Assembly: GCF_014174395.1 (NCBI RefSeq)
Contig: NZ_JABEQD010000002.1
Location: 1-64,000 of the forward strand
Reading direction: 5' to 3'
Length of the DNA stretch: 64,000 nt
Source of the DNA: Gluconacetobacter aggeris
GTDB lineage: Bacteria > Pseudomonadota > Alphaproteobacteria > Acetobacterales > Acetobacteraceae
This document shows, in pieces, positions 45,898 through 56,593 of this stretch. A program made the position numbers and the translations under genes. Each line of letters begins with the position of its first letter. The stretch's first letter is position 1. The notes below the pieces were generated by a model, which worked only from the letters and a program-made list of their open reading frames with translations, searched no databases and was not told the DNA's origin.

Positions 45898-45926
45898 GAG
45901 GGCGCGCAATATACCTGCGCGCCCTT
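45898..45926 (-). terminator. Hairpin between adk and rpsM
   Basis: About 10 perfect pairs (AGGGCGCGCA-type arms, 45899-45908 with 45916-45925) plus a G-T pair surround a 7-base AT loop. It sits 20 bases after the adk stop and 180 before rpsM. No T-run follows on the minus strand, so it may be a processing or partial-attenuation site separating the spc and alpha segments. Confidence 0.45.
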
Positions 45927-45945
45927 GAGAGTCAATGAATAACGA

Positions 45946-46605
45946 TCACTTCTTCGTGATGCCATCCATGATTTTGAAGACCTGTTCCGTCACCGTGTCG
46001 ATGTCGGCCATGCCGTCCACCGGGTACAGGCGGCCTTCGGCCTCGTAATACGGCAGGATAGGCGCTGTCTGCTCCCGATAGGCCGCCAGCCGCGCCGCCA
46101 CGGTCTCCCGCCGGTCATCTTCGCGGCGGACGAAATCATGCCCACCGCAGACGTCGCAGGTACCTTCGACCTTCGGCTTCTTGAACAGGTCGTTATAGCC
46201 GGCCCCGCAGGTCCCGCAGGTAAAGCGGCCCGCGATCCGATCCGCCAGCGCGTTTTCGTCGACTTCGAGAAAAAGCACGACGTCGATTCGCGCCCCGCGC
46301 CGCTTGAGCATCGAATCCAGCGCCGCCGCCTGCCCCGCCGTACGGGGGAATCCATCCAGGATGAATCCCTTGGCGCAATCGGGCTGCGCGATCCGCGATT
46401 CGAGCATCGCGATGATCACATCATCGGGAACAAGCTGTCCCGAGTCCATCAGCGCCTTCGCTTCCTTCCCGATCGGAGTCCCAGCCGCGACCTCGGCCCG
46501 CAGCATGTCTCCGGTCGAGATCTGGGCGATCCCGTAGCGTGCCTCCAGCCGCTTGGACTGGGTTCCCTTGCCGGCCCCCGGGGGGCCAAGAAATATGACG
46601 TTCAC
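45946..46605 (-). CDS. adk: Adenylate kinase, GTG start, zinc-type LID
   Basis: 219 residues. The P-loop GPPGAGKGTQ, GFPRTAGQA and the long LID domain are clear; the LID carries four cysteines (CGTCGAGYND and CDVCGGHDF), indicating structural zinc as in many alphaproteobacteria and Gram-positives. It converts ATP + AMP to 2 ADP. The start is GTG at 46605, overlapping the secY stop (GTGA), so synthesis is coupled to SecY. Confidence 0.97.
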   Translation of the reverse strand: MNVIFLGPPGAGKGTQSKRLEARYGIAQISTGDMLRAEVAAGTPIGKEAKALMDSGQLVPDDVIIAMLESRIAQPDCAKGFILDGFPRTAGQAAALDSMLKRRGARIDVVLFLEVDENALADRIAGRFTCGTCGAGYNDLFKKPKVEGTCDVCGGHDFVRREDDRRETVAARLAAYREQTAPILPYYEAEGRLYPVDGMADIDTVTEQVFKIMDGITKK

Positions 46606-47948
46606 CGTCCTCTGCCTTTCCCACGCGCCCGCCGCATCAGCCCCTGGTACTGGTGAGCCACCAGGTGGGACTGGATCTGCGTCACGGTGTCGATGGTCAC
46701 CGACACGATAATGATCAAGCTGGTCCCGCCGAAATAGAACGGCACGTTATAGTGACTGATCAGGACCTGCGGCAGCAGACACACCGCCACCAGATAGGCA
46801 GCGCCGATGGTCGTCAGTCGTGTCAGGATCCGGTCGAAATAAGCCGCCGTATTCGCACCCGGCCGGATGCCCGGGATGAAGCCACCCTGCTTGCGCAGAT
46901 TGTCGGCCGTCTCCTGCGGGTTGAACGTCACAGCCGCATAGAAATACGAAAAGAAAACGATCATGGCGGCATAGAACAGCATGTAGAGCGGCTGCCCCTG
47001 CCCCAGTTCCTGCCCCAGGAACGAAAGCCATCCAGGCATCGACGCGCTGTTCATGAACCCCGCGATCGTCACGGGAATCAGCAGCACCGAGGATGCGAAG
47101 ATCGGCGGAATCACACCGGCGGTATTCACCTTCAGCGGCATATGGGTCGAGTCGCCGCCATAGATGCGCTGGCCGACCTGCCGCTTGGGATACTGGATCA
47201 CCACACGGCGCTGCGCCTGCTCCATGAAGACGATGAAGGCGATGGTCACCGCCGCCAGCACCAGGAACACCAGCACGAAGAACGGCGACAGCGCGCCCGT
47301 ATAGCCAAGCTGGAACAGGCTCGCCAATGCATGCGGCAGGTTGGCGACGATACCGGCGAAGATGATCAGCGAAATGCCGTTGCCCACCCCGCGCGAGGTA
47401 ATCTGCTCGCCCAGCCACATCAGGAACATCGTGCCGCCCAGCAGCGTCACCACGCAGGAGACGATGAAGAACAGGCCGGGCGCGATTACCGCCGAACCGG
47501 CGGCGCTGTGCATGTTCTCCAGCCCCACGGCGATGCCATAGGCCTGGAACAGCGCGATCAGCACCGTCAGGTAGCGTGTATATTCATTGAGCTTGCGCCG
47601 CCCCTGCTCGCCTTCCTTCTTCAGGTTTTCAAGCGAGGGAATCGCCGAGGACATCAACTGCACGATGATCGATGCACTGATATACGGCATGATGTTCAGG
47701 GCGAAGACGGTCATGCGACCGAGCGCGCCGCCGGTGAACATGTCGAACATTCCCAGGATACCGCCCTGGTGCTGCGCCAGAAGCTGGCCCATGACCGTCG
47801 CGTCGACGCCGGGAACTGGAATGTAGGTCCCCAGGCGGTAGACGATCAGCGCCCCCAGGGTGAACCAGATTCGTTTCTTCAGTTCCGTCGCGTTGGCGAA
47901 GGAGCTGAAATTCAGATTGGCAGCCAGCTGCTCGGCCGCGGAGGCCAT
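46602..47948 (-). CDS. secY: Protein translocase subunit SecY
   Basis: 448 residues with ten membrane segments. Hallmarks are the N-terminal KKRIWFTLGALIVYRLGTYIPVPG, the plug region, MLWLGEQITSRGVGNGIS-type loop (LMWLGEQITSRGVGNGIS) and FIPGIRPGANTAAY in the C-terminal cytoplasmic loop. It forms the inner-membrane protein-conducting channel with SecE/SecG. It follows rplO after 181 bases that contain a strong hairpin. Confidence 0.98.
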   Translation of the reverse strand: MASAAEQLAANLNFSSFANATELKKRIWFTLGALIVYRLGTYIPVPGVDATVMGQLLAQHQGGILGMFDMFTGGALGRMTVFALNIMPYISASIIVQLMSSAIPSLENLKKEGEQGRRKLNEYTRYLTVLIALFQAYGIAVGLENMHSAAGSAVIAPGLFFIVSCVVTLLGGTMFLMWLGEQITSRGVGNGISLIIFAGIVANLPHALASLFQLGYTGALSPFFVLVFLVLAAVTIAFIVFMEQAQRRVVIQYPKRQVGQRIYGGDSTHMPLKVNTAGVIPPIFASSVLLIPVTIAGFMNSASMPGWLSFLGQELGQGQPLYMLFYAAMIVFFSYFYAAVTFNPQETADNLRKQGGFIPGIRPGANTAAYFDRILTRLTTIGAAYLVAVCLLPQVLISHYNVPFYFGGTSLIIIVSVTIDTVTQIQSHLVAHQYQGLMRRARGKGRGR

Positions 47949-48091
47949 GCGCCCGTCCCTTTCAACAACAACAGCGTCACCGCACGAAACGGGACGCTGT
48001 CATGACACATCTGCAAAGACTGTAAGGCGTCACCTTGCGTCAGCGCAAGAGACAACGCCGGCAGAACACATCCTGTCGGATGGCGCCGGCC

Positions 48092-48120
48092 CGGGATGGC
48101 ATGGCAGGCACGCCATCCCG
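48092..48120 (-). terminator. Hairpin between rplO and secY
   Basis: Nine-base arms CGGGATGGC (48092-48100) and GCCATCCCG (48112-48120) around an 11-base loop, without a T-run. It lies 10 bases after the rplO stop. It may moderate read-through into secY or mark an mRNA processing site. Confidence 0.4.
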
Positions 48121-48129
48121 GAACCGTCA

Positions 48130-48618
48130 TCAAGCCGAAGCCGCGGCCTCGTCCTGCGCACCGGCGACCCGGACGGTCCCGCCGGCCTTCTCGACCGCCG
48201 CGATCGCGGTGGCGGAGGCGCCGGAGACTTCGATGGTCACGGCGCGGGCAAGCTCGCCCTTCGCCAGCAGGCGGACGCCGGCGAACTTGCCGGAGCCGAC
48301 CAGGCCGGCCGCGCGCAGAACATCCTCGGTCACAGTCGCACCGGCATCGATCTTGCCGGCCTCGATCGCCTGGTCCAGCGCGCCCAGATTCACCGGGGCG
48401 AAGACCTTGCGGAAGATGTTCTTGAAGCCGCGCTTCGGCAGACGGCGATACAGCGGCAGCTGACCACCCTCGAAGCCGTTGAGGGACACACCCTCACGCG
48501 CCTTCTGGCCCTTCACGCCCTTACCCGACGTCTTGCCCTTGCCGGACCCGATGCCGCGACCCAGACGCTTCTTGCGGTAACGCGAGCCCGCGTTATCGCG
48601 CAGTTCGTTGAGGTTCAT
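48130..48618 (-). CDS. rplO: Ribosomal protein L15
   Basis: 162 residues: [20 protein letters not shown], then the Gly-rich [20 protein letters not shown] typical of L15, and [12 protein letters not shown] slightly longer C-terminus ([11 protein letters not shown]) than E. coli. One base separates it from rpmD. Confidence 0.98.
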   Translation of the reverse strand: MNLNELRDNAGSRYRKKRLGRGIGSGKGKTSGKGVKGQKAREGVSLNGFEGGQLPLYRRLPKRGFKNIFRKVFAPVNLGALDQAIEAGKIDAGATVTEDVLRAAGLVGSGKFAGVRLLAKGELARAVTIEVSGASATAIAAVEKAGGTVRVAGAQDEAAASA

Positions 48619-48619
48619 C

Positions 48620-48805
48620 TCAATCCTCCACCTTCACGAGGTGGGCCACCTTGGTGATCATGCCGCGAACCGAAGGTGTATCCTCCAGTTCCCGCGTGCG
48701 GCCGATCTTGTTCAGGCCCAGCCCGACCAGCGTCGCCTGCTGGCCCGGCTTGCGGCCGTTGCCCGATGCCACCTGCGTGACGCGGACGGTCTTGCCTTCA
48801 GACAT
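48620..48805 (-). CDS. rpmD: Ribosomal protein L30
   Basis: 61 residues: [20 protein letters not shown] and [20 protein letters not shown], the L30 ferredoxin-like fold. The gene start overlaps the end of rpsE by 8 bases. Confidence 0.97.
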   Translation of the reverse strand: MSEGKTVRVTQVASGNGRKPGQQATLVGLGLNKIGRTRELEDTPSVRGMITKVAHLVKVED

Positions 48806-49376
48806 CAGCGCTCACCTCCGCGGCACCAGCCACCTCGCGGCGACCCAGGATGTCGGACACCTTCTTGCCGCGACGGTTGGCAACCGAACGCGGGCTGGCG
48901 CAACGCTCCAGCGCGGCGAAGGTCGCCTTGACCATGTTGTGCGGGTTGCGGGTTCCGAGCGACTTGGCCACCACGTCGTTGATGCCCAGGCTCTCGAACA
49001 CGGCGCGCATCGGACCACCGGCGATGATACCCGTGCCGGCGTCAGCCGAACGAAGCACCACCTTGCCAGCGCCGAAATGACCGGTCACGTCATGATGGAG
49101 GGTACGGCCCTCCTTCATCGGAACGCGGATCATCGCGCGCTTGGCCCGATCGGTCGCCTTGCGGATCGCCTCCGGCACCTCGCGGGCCTTGCCGGCACCG
49201 AAGCCGACACGACCCTTCTGGTCACCCACCACGACCAGCGCGGCAAAGGCGAAGCGACGGCCGCCTTTTACGACCTTCGCAACGCGGTTGATCGTGACCA
49301 GCTTGTCGACGAGATCGTCGCCCTCGCGCTCACGCTCGCGGCCACCCCGGCCGCCTTCTCTCGGTTCACGTGCCAT
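48798..49376 (-). CDS. rpsE: Ribosomal protein S5
   Basis: 192 residues. Arg/Glu/Gly-rich N-terminus ([17 protein letters not shown]), then [38 protein letters not shown] and [19 protein letters not shown]. It is a decoding-accuracy protein. The N-terminal extension is a usual alphaproteobacterial feature. Confidence 0.98.
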   Translation of the reverse strand: MAREPREGGRGGREREREGDDLVDKLVTINRVAKVVKGGRRFAFAALVVVGDQKGRVGFGAGKAREVPEAIRKATDRAKRAMIRVPMKEGRTLHHDVTGHFGAGKVVLRSADAGTGIIAGGPMRAVFESLGINDVVAKSLGTRNPHNMVKATFAALERCASPRSVANRRGKKVSDILGRREVAGAAEVSADV

Positions 49377-49391
49377 TGCGTGCCCCTTTCC

Positions 49392-49754
49392 TCAGAAGGC
49401 GAGACCACCCTCGCGGGCAGCCTCCGCCAGGGCCTTGATACGCCCATGATACAGATACGAACCGCGGTCGAAAACGACCTGCGTCACACCGGCCGCCACC
49501 GCGCGCTCGGCAACCAGCTTGCCAACCGCCGTCGCCGCGTCGGAATCGGCACCGGTCTTCAGCTGCTCGCGCAGCGCCTTGTCCAGGCTCGAAGCGGCGG
49601 CAAGGGTACGCCCGGCGGCATCGTCGATGACCTGGGCGTAGATGTTCTTGCCTGACCGGAACACCGACAGGCGCGGACGCCCGCCGCCCTTGCGGCGAAG
49701 CTGGAAGCGCAGACGCTGACGCCGACGCTCCCGCAGATCCTGCTGCGTGCTCAT
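49392..49754 (-). CDS. rplR: Ribosomal protein L18
   Basis: 120 residues: [39 protein letters not shown] and the ending [18 protein letters not shown]. It binds 5S rRNA. Its first base coincides with the last base of the rplF stop. Confidence 0.98.
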   Translation of the reverse strand: MSTQQDLRERRRQRLRFQLRRKGGGRPRLSVFRSGKNIYAQVIDDAAGRTLAAASSLDKALREQLKTGADSDAATAVGKLVAERAVAAGVTQVVFDRGSYLYHGRIKALAEAAREGGLAF

Positions 49755-50287
49755 TACTTCTTCTTGCCTTCCTTGCGACGGATGGTCTCGGTGTCGTAGC
49801 GGACACCCTTGCCCTTGTAAGGCTCGGGCTTGCGGAAGCTGCGGATATCCAGCGCAACCTGACCGACCCGCTGCTTGTCCACGCCCTCGACCACGATGGC
49901 GGTCGGACGCGGCGTCGAGATCTTGATGCCCGGCGGAATCGCATAGACGATGTCATGCGAATAACCGAGGTTCATGACCAGGTTGCTGCCCTGCACGGCG
50001 GCGCGATAGCCGGTGCCGGTCACTTCCAGAGTCTTGGAGAAGCCCTCGGACACGCCCTTGACCATGCTGGCCACCAGCGCGCGCGTCGTGCCCCACATCA
50101 TACGGGCCTGCGCGGCGCTGCCGACCGGACGGACCGCGACCTTGTTGTCGGCGATCTCGGTTTCGACATGCGAAGACAGCGGCAGCTTCAGCTCGCCCAG
50201 CTTGCCCTTGGCCACGAACACGCCATCGACGATCGAAACCTGGACGCCCGACGGAATCTCGACGGGATATTTGCCTACACGCGACAT
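49754..50287 (-). CDS. rplF: Ribosomal protein L6
   Basis: 177 residues from ATG 50287: [39 protein letters not shown], and the C-terminal [25 protein letters not shown] lies upstream; the frame is open further 5' into rpsH but that extension is not L6. Confidence 0.98.
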   Translation of the reverse strand: MSRVGKYPVEIPSGVQVSIVDGVFVAKGKLGELKLPLSSHVETEIADNKVAVRPVGSAAQARMMWGTTRALVASMVKGVSEGFSKTLEVTGTGYRAAVQGSNLVMNLGYSHDIVYAIPPGIKISTPRPTAIVVEGVDKQRVGQVALDIRSFRKPEPYKGKGVRYDTETIRRKEGKKK

Positions 50288-50297
50288 GTATCCCTCC

Positions 50298-50696
50298 TCA
50301 GAACACGCGGCAGAGGACCTCGCCGCCAACATTGGCAGCGCGGGCTTCCGCATCGGACAGGACGCCACGCGGCGTCGACAGGATCGACACGCCGAGGCCG
50401 GCATAGACCCGCGGCAGTTCCTTGATCTTCGAGTAGACCCGGCGGCCCGGCTTGGACACGCGGTGGATCTCCTTGATGACCGGCTCGCCATCCAGGTATT
50501 TCAGCTCGATGCGCAGCTGGGCAATGCCCTTGCGCACCTCTTCCTGGGCGTAACCACGGATATAGCCCTCGCGGCGCAGGGCCTCGAGAACATTGGCGCG
50601 CAGCTTGGAAGCCGGCGCGACACAGGCCGCATGACGCGCGCGCTGCGCGTTGCGGATCCGGGTGAGCATATCACCCAACGGATCAGAAAGTGACAT
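50298..50696 (-). CDS. rpsH: Ribosomal protein S8
   Basis: 132 residues: [19 protein letters not shown] at the start and [20 protein letters not shown] at the end, the S8 signatures. It binds the central domain of 16S rRNA and in other bacteria represses the spc operon translationally. Confidence 0.98.
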   Translation of the reverse strand: MSLSDPLGDMLTRIRNAQRARHAACVAPASKLRANVLEALRREGYIRGYAQEEVRKGIAQLRIELKYLDGEPVIKEIHRVSKPGRRVYSKIKELPRVYAGLGVSILSTPRGVLSDAEARAANVGGEVLCRVF

Positions 50697-50708
50697 CGTT
50701 CCCTGCCC

Positions 50709-51014
50709 TTACCAGCTCGACTTGACCATGCCAGGGATCTGGCCACTGGAAGCCAGATCGCGCAGTGCGATACGGCAGAGTTCGAACTTCCTGTAATTGG
50801 CGCGCGAACGCCCGGTCAGCTTGCACCGCAGACGCACGCGAACGCGCGAACCATTGCGGGGAAGCTCTGCGAGTTTCAGAGTTGCCTCGAACCTGTCCTC
50901 GACCGGAAGCGTCCGGTCCATGACGATGTTCTTGAGCGCAATCCGCTTAGCCTTGTCCCGGGTTGCCATGCGCTGACGCTTGGCATTCCGGTTAACGGCG
51001 GAGATCTTGGCCAT
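50709..51014 (-). CDS. rpsN: Ribosomal protein S14 (zinc-independent form)
   Basis: 101 residues: [39 protein letters not shown] and [18 protein letters not shown]. No CxxC zinc pairs, so it is the long C-minus form. The start at 51014 matches the family. Confidence 0.98.
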   Translation of the reverse strand: MAKISAVNRNAKRQRMATRDKAKRIALKNIVMDRTLPVEDRFEATLKLAELPRNGSRVRVRLRCKLTGRSRANYRKFELCRIALRDLASSGQIPGMVKSSW

Positions 51015-51118
51015 GCCTTGTTCTACCCTCCGGAACCTGTCGGGCCATCCCGACGGTTTTCCAAACAACGTGTCTAATAGGTCTTCTGACCTCTGGGCGG
51101 AAGCCCCAATCGCCGCGA

Positions 51119-51688
51119 TTAAGCAGCGAAGGGCAGATCAAACGCCTTCAGAAGAGCCTTCGCTTCCGCATCGGTCTTCGCACTGGTGACGAAGATGATG
51201 TCCATGCCACGGATATCGTCGACCTTGTCGTACTCGATTTCCGGGAAGACGATCTGTTCCTTCAGCCCCATGGCGAAATTGCCGTGGCCGTCGAACCCCT
51301 TGTTGCCGGGCAGGCCGCGGAAATCGCGGACGCGCGGCAGCGTGATGGTCACCAGACGGTCGAGGAATTCGTACATCTGGGCGCGGCGCAGGGTCACCTT
51401 GCAGCCGATCGGCAGGCTCGCACGGATCTTGAAGCCGGCGATCGCCTTCTTGGCGACCGTCTTGACCGGCTTCTGTCCAGCGATCAGCGTCAGCTCGGCA
51501 ACGGCGGCGTCCAGCTTCTTCTGGTCGCCCGCGGCCTCACCGACACCCATGTTGATGACGATCTTCTCGAGATGCGGAACCTGCATCACGTTCTTGTAGC
51601 CGAACTCTTCGCGCAGCTTCGCGCGCAGCTCGTCCTGATAACGCTTCTGCAGACGCGGCACCGAGCGGGTGGCTTGTACTTCAGACAT
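51119..51688 (-). CDS. rplE: Ribosomal protein L5
   Basis: 189 residues: [55 protein letters not shown] and [20 protein letters not shown]. It binds 5S rRNA and contacts P-site tRNA. The ATG at 51688 is preferred to an upstream in-frame start within rplX. Confidence 0.98.
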   Translation of the reverse strand: MSEVQATRSVPRLQKRYQDELRAKLREEFGYKNVMQVPHLEKIVINMGVGEAAGDQKKLDAAVAELTLIAGQKPVKTVAKKAIAGFKIRASLPIGCKVTLRRAQMYEFLDRLVTITLPRVRDFRGLPGNKGFDGHGNFAMGLKEQIVFPEIEYDKVDDIRGMDIIFVTSAKTDAEAKALLKAFDLPFAA

Positions 51689-51698
51689 CCACGCCTCC

Positions 51699-52019
51699 TC
51701 AGCCTTCGATGACTTCGCCGGTCGCCTTGGCGACGCGGACCTTGCGGCCGTCTTCCAGCACACGGAAACCGACACGCGTCGGCTTGCCGCTCTTGGGATC
51801 GACCAGCTTCAGGTTCGACAGGTGGATCGGCATCTCCTTCTCGATGATGCCCCCCTGCTCACCCATGCGGTTCGGGCGCGTGTGGCGCTTGGCCACCGCG
51901 GCACCGCGCACCACGGCCTTGTTGTCACCGGGCAGAACCGACAGCACCTCGCCCCGGACGCCCTTGGACGAGCCGGTGGTGACGACGACCTGGTCGCCCT
52001 TCCTGATACGCGCGGCCAT
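51699..52019 (-). CDS. rplX: Ribosomal protein L24
   Basis: 106 residues: [20 protein letters not shown] (KOW motif), [20 protein letters not shown]. An assembly initiator of the large subunit. Its first base overlaps the rplN stop. Confidence 0.98.
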   Translation of the reverse strand: MAARIRKGDQVVVTTGSSKGVRGEVLSVLPGDNKAVVRGAAVAKRHTRPNRMGEQGGIIEKEMPIHLSNLKLVDPKSGKPTRVGFRVLEDGRKVRVAKATGEVIEG

Positions 52020-52387
52020 TACAGCACCTCCGGCGCCAGCGAGATGATCTTCATGAACTTGCGCGCACGCAGCTCACGCACGACCGGCCCGAAGATGCGG
52101 GTGCCGATCGGCTCCTGCTGCTTGTTGATCAGGACGGCCGCGTTCCGGTCGAAGCGGATGGCACTGCCATCGGGACGACGCACGGGGTACGAGGTGCGCA
52201 CGATCACCGCCTGGTGAACGTCGCCCTTCTTGACCTTGCCGCGCGGGATCGCTTCCTTGACGGACACGACGATCACGTCGCCGACCGAGGCAGTCTTCCG
52301 CTTGGAACCGCCCAGCACCTTGATGCACTGCACCTGACGCGCGCCCGAATTATCGGCGACGTCCAGGTTGGTCTCGGGATGGATCAT
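52019..52387 (-). CDS. rplN: Ribosomal protein L14
   Basis: 122 residues: [39 protein letters not shown] and [20 protein letters not shown], all diagnostic of L14, a subunit-interface protein. Confidence 0.99.
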   Translation of the reverse strand: MIHPETNLDVADNSGARQVQCIKVLGGSKRKTASVGDVIVVSVKEAIPRGKVKKGDVHQAVIVRTSYPVRRPDGSAIRFDRNAAVLINKQQEPIGTRIFGPVVRELRARKFMKIISLAPEVL

Positions 52388-52401
52388 AACCTATGCCCTT
52401 C

Positions 52402-52680
52402 TTACGCCTGCGCGCCGGACTCGACGCCGGCGGCGCCCAGCGGGGCACCGTTACGGACGATCACGGTCCAGGTCTTGCGCTTGGAGATCGGCTTGCATTC
52501 CTCAATGCGCACCGTGTCACCAACCTTGCACTCGTTCAGCTCATCATGCGCCGCATACTTCTTCGAGCGGCGGATGAACTTCTTATACAGCGGGTGGATG
52601 ACGCGACGATCGACAAGGACGGTCACCGTCTTGTCCATCTTGTCGCTGGTCACCCGTCCGCTCAGGACGCGCCTCGGCAT
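52402..52680 (-). CDS. rpsQ: Ribosomal protein S17
   Basis: 92 residues from ATG 52680: [39 protein letters not shown] and [18 protein letters not shown]. Short Ala/Gly-rich tail ([11 protein letters not shown]) beyond the usual end. Confidence 0.98.
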   Translation of the reverse strand: MPRRVLSGRVTSDKMDKTVTVLVDRRVIHPLYKKFIRRSKKYAAHDELNECKVGDTVRIEECKPISKRKTWTVIVRNGAPLGAAGVESGAQA

Positions 52681-52693
52681 CGCCCGTCTCCCT

Positions 52694-52933
52694 TCAGGAC
52701 TTCGCAGCCGACGCGTTCGCGCCGGCTGCACTCTTCTTCAACGCCTCGGACGCAATCGTCTTCAGACGGGCGATCTCACGACGCACCGTGCGAACACGCG
52801 CCTGTCCCTCATTCTGGCCGGTCGCGCGCTGGAACCGCAGGTTGAACTGCTCGCGCTTCAGGTCAATGAGAAGCGCCTCCAGTTCTTCCGCGGTCTTGGC
52901 ACGCAGATCGGCCGGCTTCGTTGCCTTTGCCAT
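52694..52933 (-). CDS. rpmC: Ribosomal protein L29
   Basis: 79 residues: [39 protein letters not shown] and [13 protein letters not shown], a helical hairpin at the tunnel exit. The Ala/Ser tail extends slightly past E. coli L29. Confidence 0.97.
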   Translation of the reverse strand: MAKATKPADLRAKTAEELEALLIDLKREQFNLRFQRATGQNEGQARVRTVRREIARLKTIASEALKKSAAGANASAAKS

Positions 52934-52936
52934 ATC

Positions 52937-53353
52937 TCACGCCTCTCCGATGCGGGTCACGAACTTGGTCTTGATCGGCAGCTTCGCAGCGCCCAGCGCC
53001 AGCGCTTCACGCGCCAGTTCCGGCGAAACGCCTTCGATCTCGAACAGGATACGACCCGGTTTCACACGGGCCACCCAATATTCCGGCGACCCCTTGCCGG
53101 AGCCCATACGCACTTCGGCGGGCTTTGTCGAGACCGGAAGATCGGGGAAGATCCGAATCCAGACGCGACCGGCACGCTTCATCGCACGGGTGATGGCCCG
53201 GCGGGAGGCCTCGATCTGCCGGGCGGTGACCCGCTCCGGCTCCAGGGCCTTCAGGCCGAACGCACCGAAATTCAGTGTCGTTCCGCCCTTCGCCAGCCCA
53301 TGAATGCGGCCCTTGTGGGCTTTGCGGTACTTTGTCCGCTTGGGAGAAAGCAT
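52937..53353 (-). CDS. rplP: Ribosomal protein L16
   Basis: 138 residues: [39 protein letters not shown] and [19 protein letters not shown]. It organises the A-site region of the large subunit. Confidence 0.98.
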   Translation of the reverse strand: MLSPKRTKYRKAHKGRIHGLAKGGTTLNFGAFGLKALEPERVTARQIEASRRAITRAMKRAGRVWIRIFPDLPVSTKPAEVRMGSGKGSPEYWVARVKPGRILFEIEGVSPELAREALALGAAKLPIKTKFVTRIGEA

Positions 53354-53409
53354 TGTTCTAAATCCTCACGCGCCGCCTGGCGCCGTTCTAGATCCTTAGG
53401 TCCCGCGTC

Positions 53410-54087
53410 TTAGCGCTGCGGGGCCTGCTCGGCGGCGCGACGATCCTGCGCCAGCGGGTCCTGGGCGAGGATCTCACCCTTGAAGATCCAGACCTTCACA
53501 CCGCAGGTGCCGTAGGTGGTCTTCGCCGTGGCCACGCCATAATCGATGTCCGCGCGCAGCGTGTGCAGCGGCACCCGCCCCTCGCGATACCACTCGATAC
53601 GCGCGATCTCGGCGCCACCCAGACGGCCGGAGCAGTTGATCCGGATACCCTGGGCGCCCAGACGCATCGCCGACTGCACGGCGCGCTTCATGGCGCGGCG
53701 GAAGGCCACGCGGCGCTCCAGCTGCTGGGCAATGTTTTCGGCCACCAGCGTCGCGTCGATCTCAGGCTTGCGGATCTCGACGATGTTCAGCGCAACGTCG
53801 GTCTTCGCCATACGGGTCAGATCCTTGCGCAGGACGTCGATATCCTGGCCCTTCTTGCCGATCACGACACCCGGACGGGCGGCATAGATCGTCACGCGGG
53901 GCTTCTTCGCCGGACGCTCGATCACCACGCGCGACACGCCGGCGCCCGACAGCTTGCGGCGCAGGTGCGAACGCAGCTTCAGGTCGTCATGCAGCAGGCG
54001 CGAATAGTCCGCGCCGGCATACCAGCGGCTGTCCCAGGTGCGGTTGATGCCGAGCCGCAGCCCGATCGGATTGACTTTATGTCCCAT
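53410..54087 (-). CDS. rpsC: Ribosomal protein S3
   Basis: 225 residues: [22 protein letters not shown]-domain [19 protein letters not shown], and [20 protein letters not shown]. It lies at the mRNA entry channel. The start ATG at 54087 is 3 bases after the rplV stop. Confidence 0.98.
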   Translation of the reverse strand: MGHKVNPIGLRLGINRTWDSRWYAGADYSRLLHDDLKLRSHLRRKLSGAGVSRVVIERPAKKPRVTIYAARPGVVIGKKGQDIDVLRKDLTRMAKTDVALNIVEIRKPEIDATLVAENIAQQLERRVAFRRAMKRAVQSAMRLGAQGIRINCSGRLGGAEIARIEWYREGRVPLHTLRADIDYGVATAKTTYGTCGVKVWIFKGEILAQDPLAQDRRAAEQAPQR

Positions 54088-54090
54088 GGA

Positions 54091-54495
54091 TCAGGCCGCC
54101 TTCTGCTCGGTTGTCTCAGCCTCGGCCGAACGCTCGGCCACGACGATCTTCAGATGGCTGAAGAACTTCTCGATCCGCGAAGAACGGCCACGGCCACGCG
54201 CATGGAAGCGGCGCATGACGATCGACTTGCCAACCTCGGCCCGCACGACCACCAGCTGGTCGACGTCCAACTGGTGATTGTTCTCGGCGTTCGCGATCGC
54301 GCTCTGCAGGGTCTTCTTGACATCCTGCGCGATGCGACGCTTCGAGAACGTCAGCGTCGCCACGGCCTGCGCCGCCGGCTTGTTGCGAATCAGCGCTGCG
54401 ACCAGGTTCAGCTTGCGCGGGCTCACGCGGATGTTCCGCGTGACGGCCTGCGCCTCGGTTTCCGCGAGCGTGCGCGGATGCTTCGGCTTGCTCAT
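54091..54495 (-). CDS. rplV: Ribosomal protein L22
   Basis: 134 residues: [40 protein letters not shown] and [19 protein letters not shown], typical L22 with the tunnel loop. A short C-terminal AETTEQKAA tail. Confidence 0.98.
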   Translation of the reverse strand: MSKPKHPRTLAETEAQAVTRNIRVSPRKLNLVAALIRNKPAAQAVATLTFSKRRIAQDVKKTLQSAIANAENNHQLDVDQLVVVRAEVGKSIVMRRFHARGRGRSSRIEKFFSHLKIVVAERSAEAETTEQKAA

Positions 54496-54496
54496 A

Positions 54497-54775
54497 TCAG
54501 CCCCGCTTCGCCTTCTTGTCCGAGGCGTGACCCGTGAAGGTCCGCGTCGGCGAGAACTCGCCGAACTTATGCCCCACCATGTTTTCCGACACCTGCACGG
54601 GCAGGAACTTGTGCCCGTTATAGACGCCGAACGTCAGACCGACGAACTGCGGCAGGATTGTCGAGCGACGCGACCAGATCTTGATCACTTCGTTACGGCC
54701 CGACGCGCGCGACGCATCGGCTTTGTTCAGCAGATACCCGTCCACGAACGGGCCCTTCCAGACGGAACGTGCCAT
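54497..54775 (-). CDS. rpsS: Ribosomal protein S19
   Basis: 92 residues: [40 protein letters not shown] and [19 protein letters not shown]. Head protein of the small subunit. Confidence 0.98.
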   Translation of the reverse strand: MARSVWKGPFVDGYLLNKADASRASGRNEVIKIWSRRSTILPQFVGLTFGVYNGHKFLPVQVSENMVGHKFGEFSPTRTFTGHASDKKAKRG

Positions 54776-54787
54776 CTTCTTTGCCCC

Positions 54788-55618
54788 TTACTTACCGGTC
54801 TTCCGGCGACGGATAATCAGACTGTCCGTACGCTTGTTAACCCTGGTCTTGTAACCCTTGGTCGGCTTGCCCCACGGCGTGACCGGATGACGGCCGCCCG
54901 ACGTGCGGCCTTCGCCACCACCATGCGGATGGTCGACCGGGTTCATCACGACGCCGCGGTTATGCGGACGACGACCCAGCCAGCGGCCGCGACCGGCCTT
55001 GCCCATATGCTGGTTCATGTTGTCCGGGTTGGACACCGCGCCGACCGTCGCCATGCACTCGCCGCGCACGACGCGCAGCTCGCCCGACTGCAGCTTGATC
55101 TGCGCATAGCCGGCATCCTTGCCGACCAGCTGCGCATAGGTCCCGGCCGAACGGGCCAGCTTCCCGCCGGCGCCAGGCTTCAGCTCGAGATTATGCACGA
55201 TCGTGCCGACCGGAATGGCCGACAGCGGCATCGCGTTGCCCGGCTTGATGTCGACGCGCGCGCCGGCAACCACCTGATCGCCCACCTTCAGGCGCTGCGG
55301 CGCCAGGATGTAGGCCAGCTCGCCGTCCTCGTACTTCACCAGCGCGATGAAGGCGGTGCGGTTCGGGTCGTATTCCAGACGCTCGACCGTGCCGACCACA
55401 TCGAACTTGCGCCGCTTGAAGTCGACGAAACGATAGGACTGCTTGTGGCCGCCACCGATGAAGCGCGAGGTGATGCGCCCATGGTTGTTGCGTCCGCCGG
55501 ACTTGTTCTTGCCTTCGGTCAGCGCCTTGACAGGCTTGCCCTTCCACAGCTCCTTGCGGTCGATCAGGACCGTGTTGCGCAGGCTGGGGGTGACCGGATT
55601 AAAGTGCTTCAGTGCCAT
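54788..55618 (-). CDS. rplB: Ribosomal protein L2
   Basis: 276 residues: [40 protein letters not shown] and the catalytic-centre-near [20 protein letters not shown]. Needed for subunit association and peptidyl transfer. Confidence 0.99.
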   Translation of the reverse strand: MALKHFNPVTPSLRNTVLIDRKELWKGKPVKALTEGKNKSGGRNNHGRITSRFIGGGHKQSYRFVDFKRRKFDVVGTVERLEYDPNRTAFIALVKYEDGELAYILAPQRLKVGDQVVAGARVDIKPGNAMPLSAIPVGTIVHNLELKPGAGGKLARSAGTYAQLVGKDAGYAQIKLQSGELRVVRGECMATVGAVSNPDNMNQHMGKAGRGRWLGRRPHNRGVVMNPVDHPHGGGEGRTSGGRHPVTPWGKPTKGYKTRVNKRTDSLIIRRRKTGK

Positions 55619-55634
55619 GTCTTGCTACCCCGCG

Positions 55635-55970
55635 TCAGACCAGCTTCGCGGTCAGGTCGATGGACTGACCCTCGGCAAGCTGCACAAACGCCTTCTTCAC
55701 ATCGGAACGCTGGCCCGGGCGACCCTTGAAGCGCTTCGTCTTGCCCTTCTGGACAAGCGTGTTCACGCCCAGGACCTTCACGCCGAACAGCCCCTCGACC
55801 GCGACCTTGATCTCCGGCTTCGTGGCGTCGATCGCGACCTTGAAGACCACCTGGTTCTTCTCGGACAGCGCGGTCGCCTTCTCGGTGATCAGCGGCGCAC
55901 GAACGATGTCGTACATCGTCTCACGCGACATGCGCTCCGCCTTCTTGCGGATTGCGAGCACGTTGGTCAT
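55635..55970 (-). CDS. rplW: Ribosomal protein L23
   Basis: 111 residues: [38 protein letters not shown] and [20 protein letters not shown]. The ATG at 55970 overlaps the rplD stop (ATGA). Internal Mets at 55931 and 55916 nearer the conserved core are alternative starts. Confidence 0.97.
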   Translation of the reverse strand: MTNVLAIRKKAERMSRETMYDIVRAPLITEKATALSEKNQVVFKVAIDATKPEIKVAVEGLFGVKVLGVNTLVQKGKTKRFKGRPGQRSDVKKAFVQLAEGQSIDLTAKLV

Positions 55971-56581
55971 GCCAGGCGCTCCTTCAGGCCTTCGACGCCG
56001 GCGCGGGTGATCGCGAGCACGTCGTGGTTGAGGATGTCGTAGACGTTCGCGCCAACCGTGGGCAGCACGTCGATCTTCGGCAGGTTGCGGGTGGCGCGAC
56101 CGAAATTCTCCTCGACCGTCGCATCGACGATCAGGGCGGACTTCCAGCCCAGCGCCTGGACCTTGGCGGCCAGTTCAGCCGTGCGGCCCGACGACGTGGC
56201 GGCGTCCAGCACCACCAGCTTGCCTTCGGCGGCCTTCTGCGACAGCGCGGAAATCAGGCCCAGACGACGCACCTTCTTGGGCAGGTCGTAGCCATGATCG
56301 CGCACGACCGGCCCATGCACGGCGCCACCGGTGCGGTACTGCGGCGCACGCAGCGAGCCCTGGCGGGCGCTACCCGTGCCCTTCTGGCGGTACGGCTTCT
56401 TGGTCGTGCCGGAGACTTCGCCCATCCCCTTGACCTTGTGCGTGCCGGCGCGGCGCTTGGCCAGCTGCCAGTGCACCACACGCGCCATGATATCGGCCCG
56501 CGGCGTCACCCCGAAAATCTCGTCCGGAAGCACGGCCGTGCCGGCGCTCCCGTTGTCGAGGGTTTTGATCTCGTAATCCAT
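55967..56581 (-). CDS. rplD: Ribosomal protein L4
   Basis: 204 residues: [20 protein letters not shown], the long tunnel loop [20 protein letters not shown], and [20 protein letters not shown]. In enterobacteria L4 autoregulates the S10 operon; whether it does here cannot be told. Confidence 0.98.
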   Translation of the reverse strand: MDYEIKTLDNGSAGTAVLPDEIFGVTPRADIMARVVHWQLAKRRAGTHKVKGMGEVSGTTKKPYRQKGTGSARQGSLRAPQYRTGGAVHGPVVRDHGYDLPKKVRRLGLISALSQKAAEGKLVVLDAATSSGRTAELAAKVQALGWKSALIVDATVEENFGRATRNLPKIDVLPTVGANVYDILNHDVLAITRAGVEGLKERLA

Positions 56582-56593
56582 TGCCCTCTATCC

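Noticed and set aside
46653-48005. 450-codon plus-strand frame opposite secY
   Set aside because: Antisense shadow of secY; low-complexity His/Arg/Gln composition and no ribosome site.
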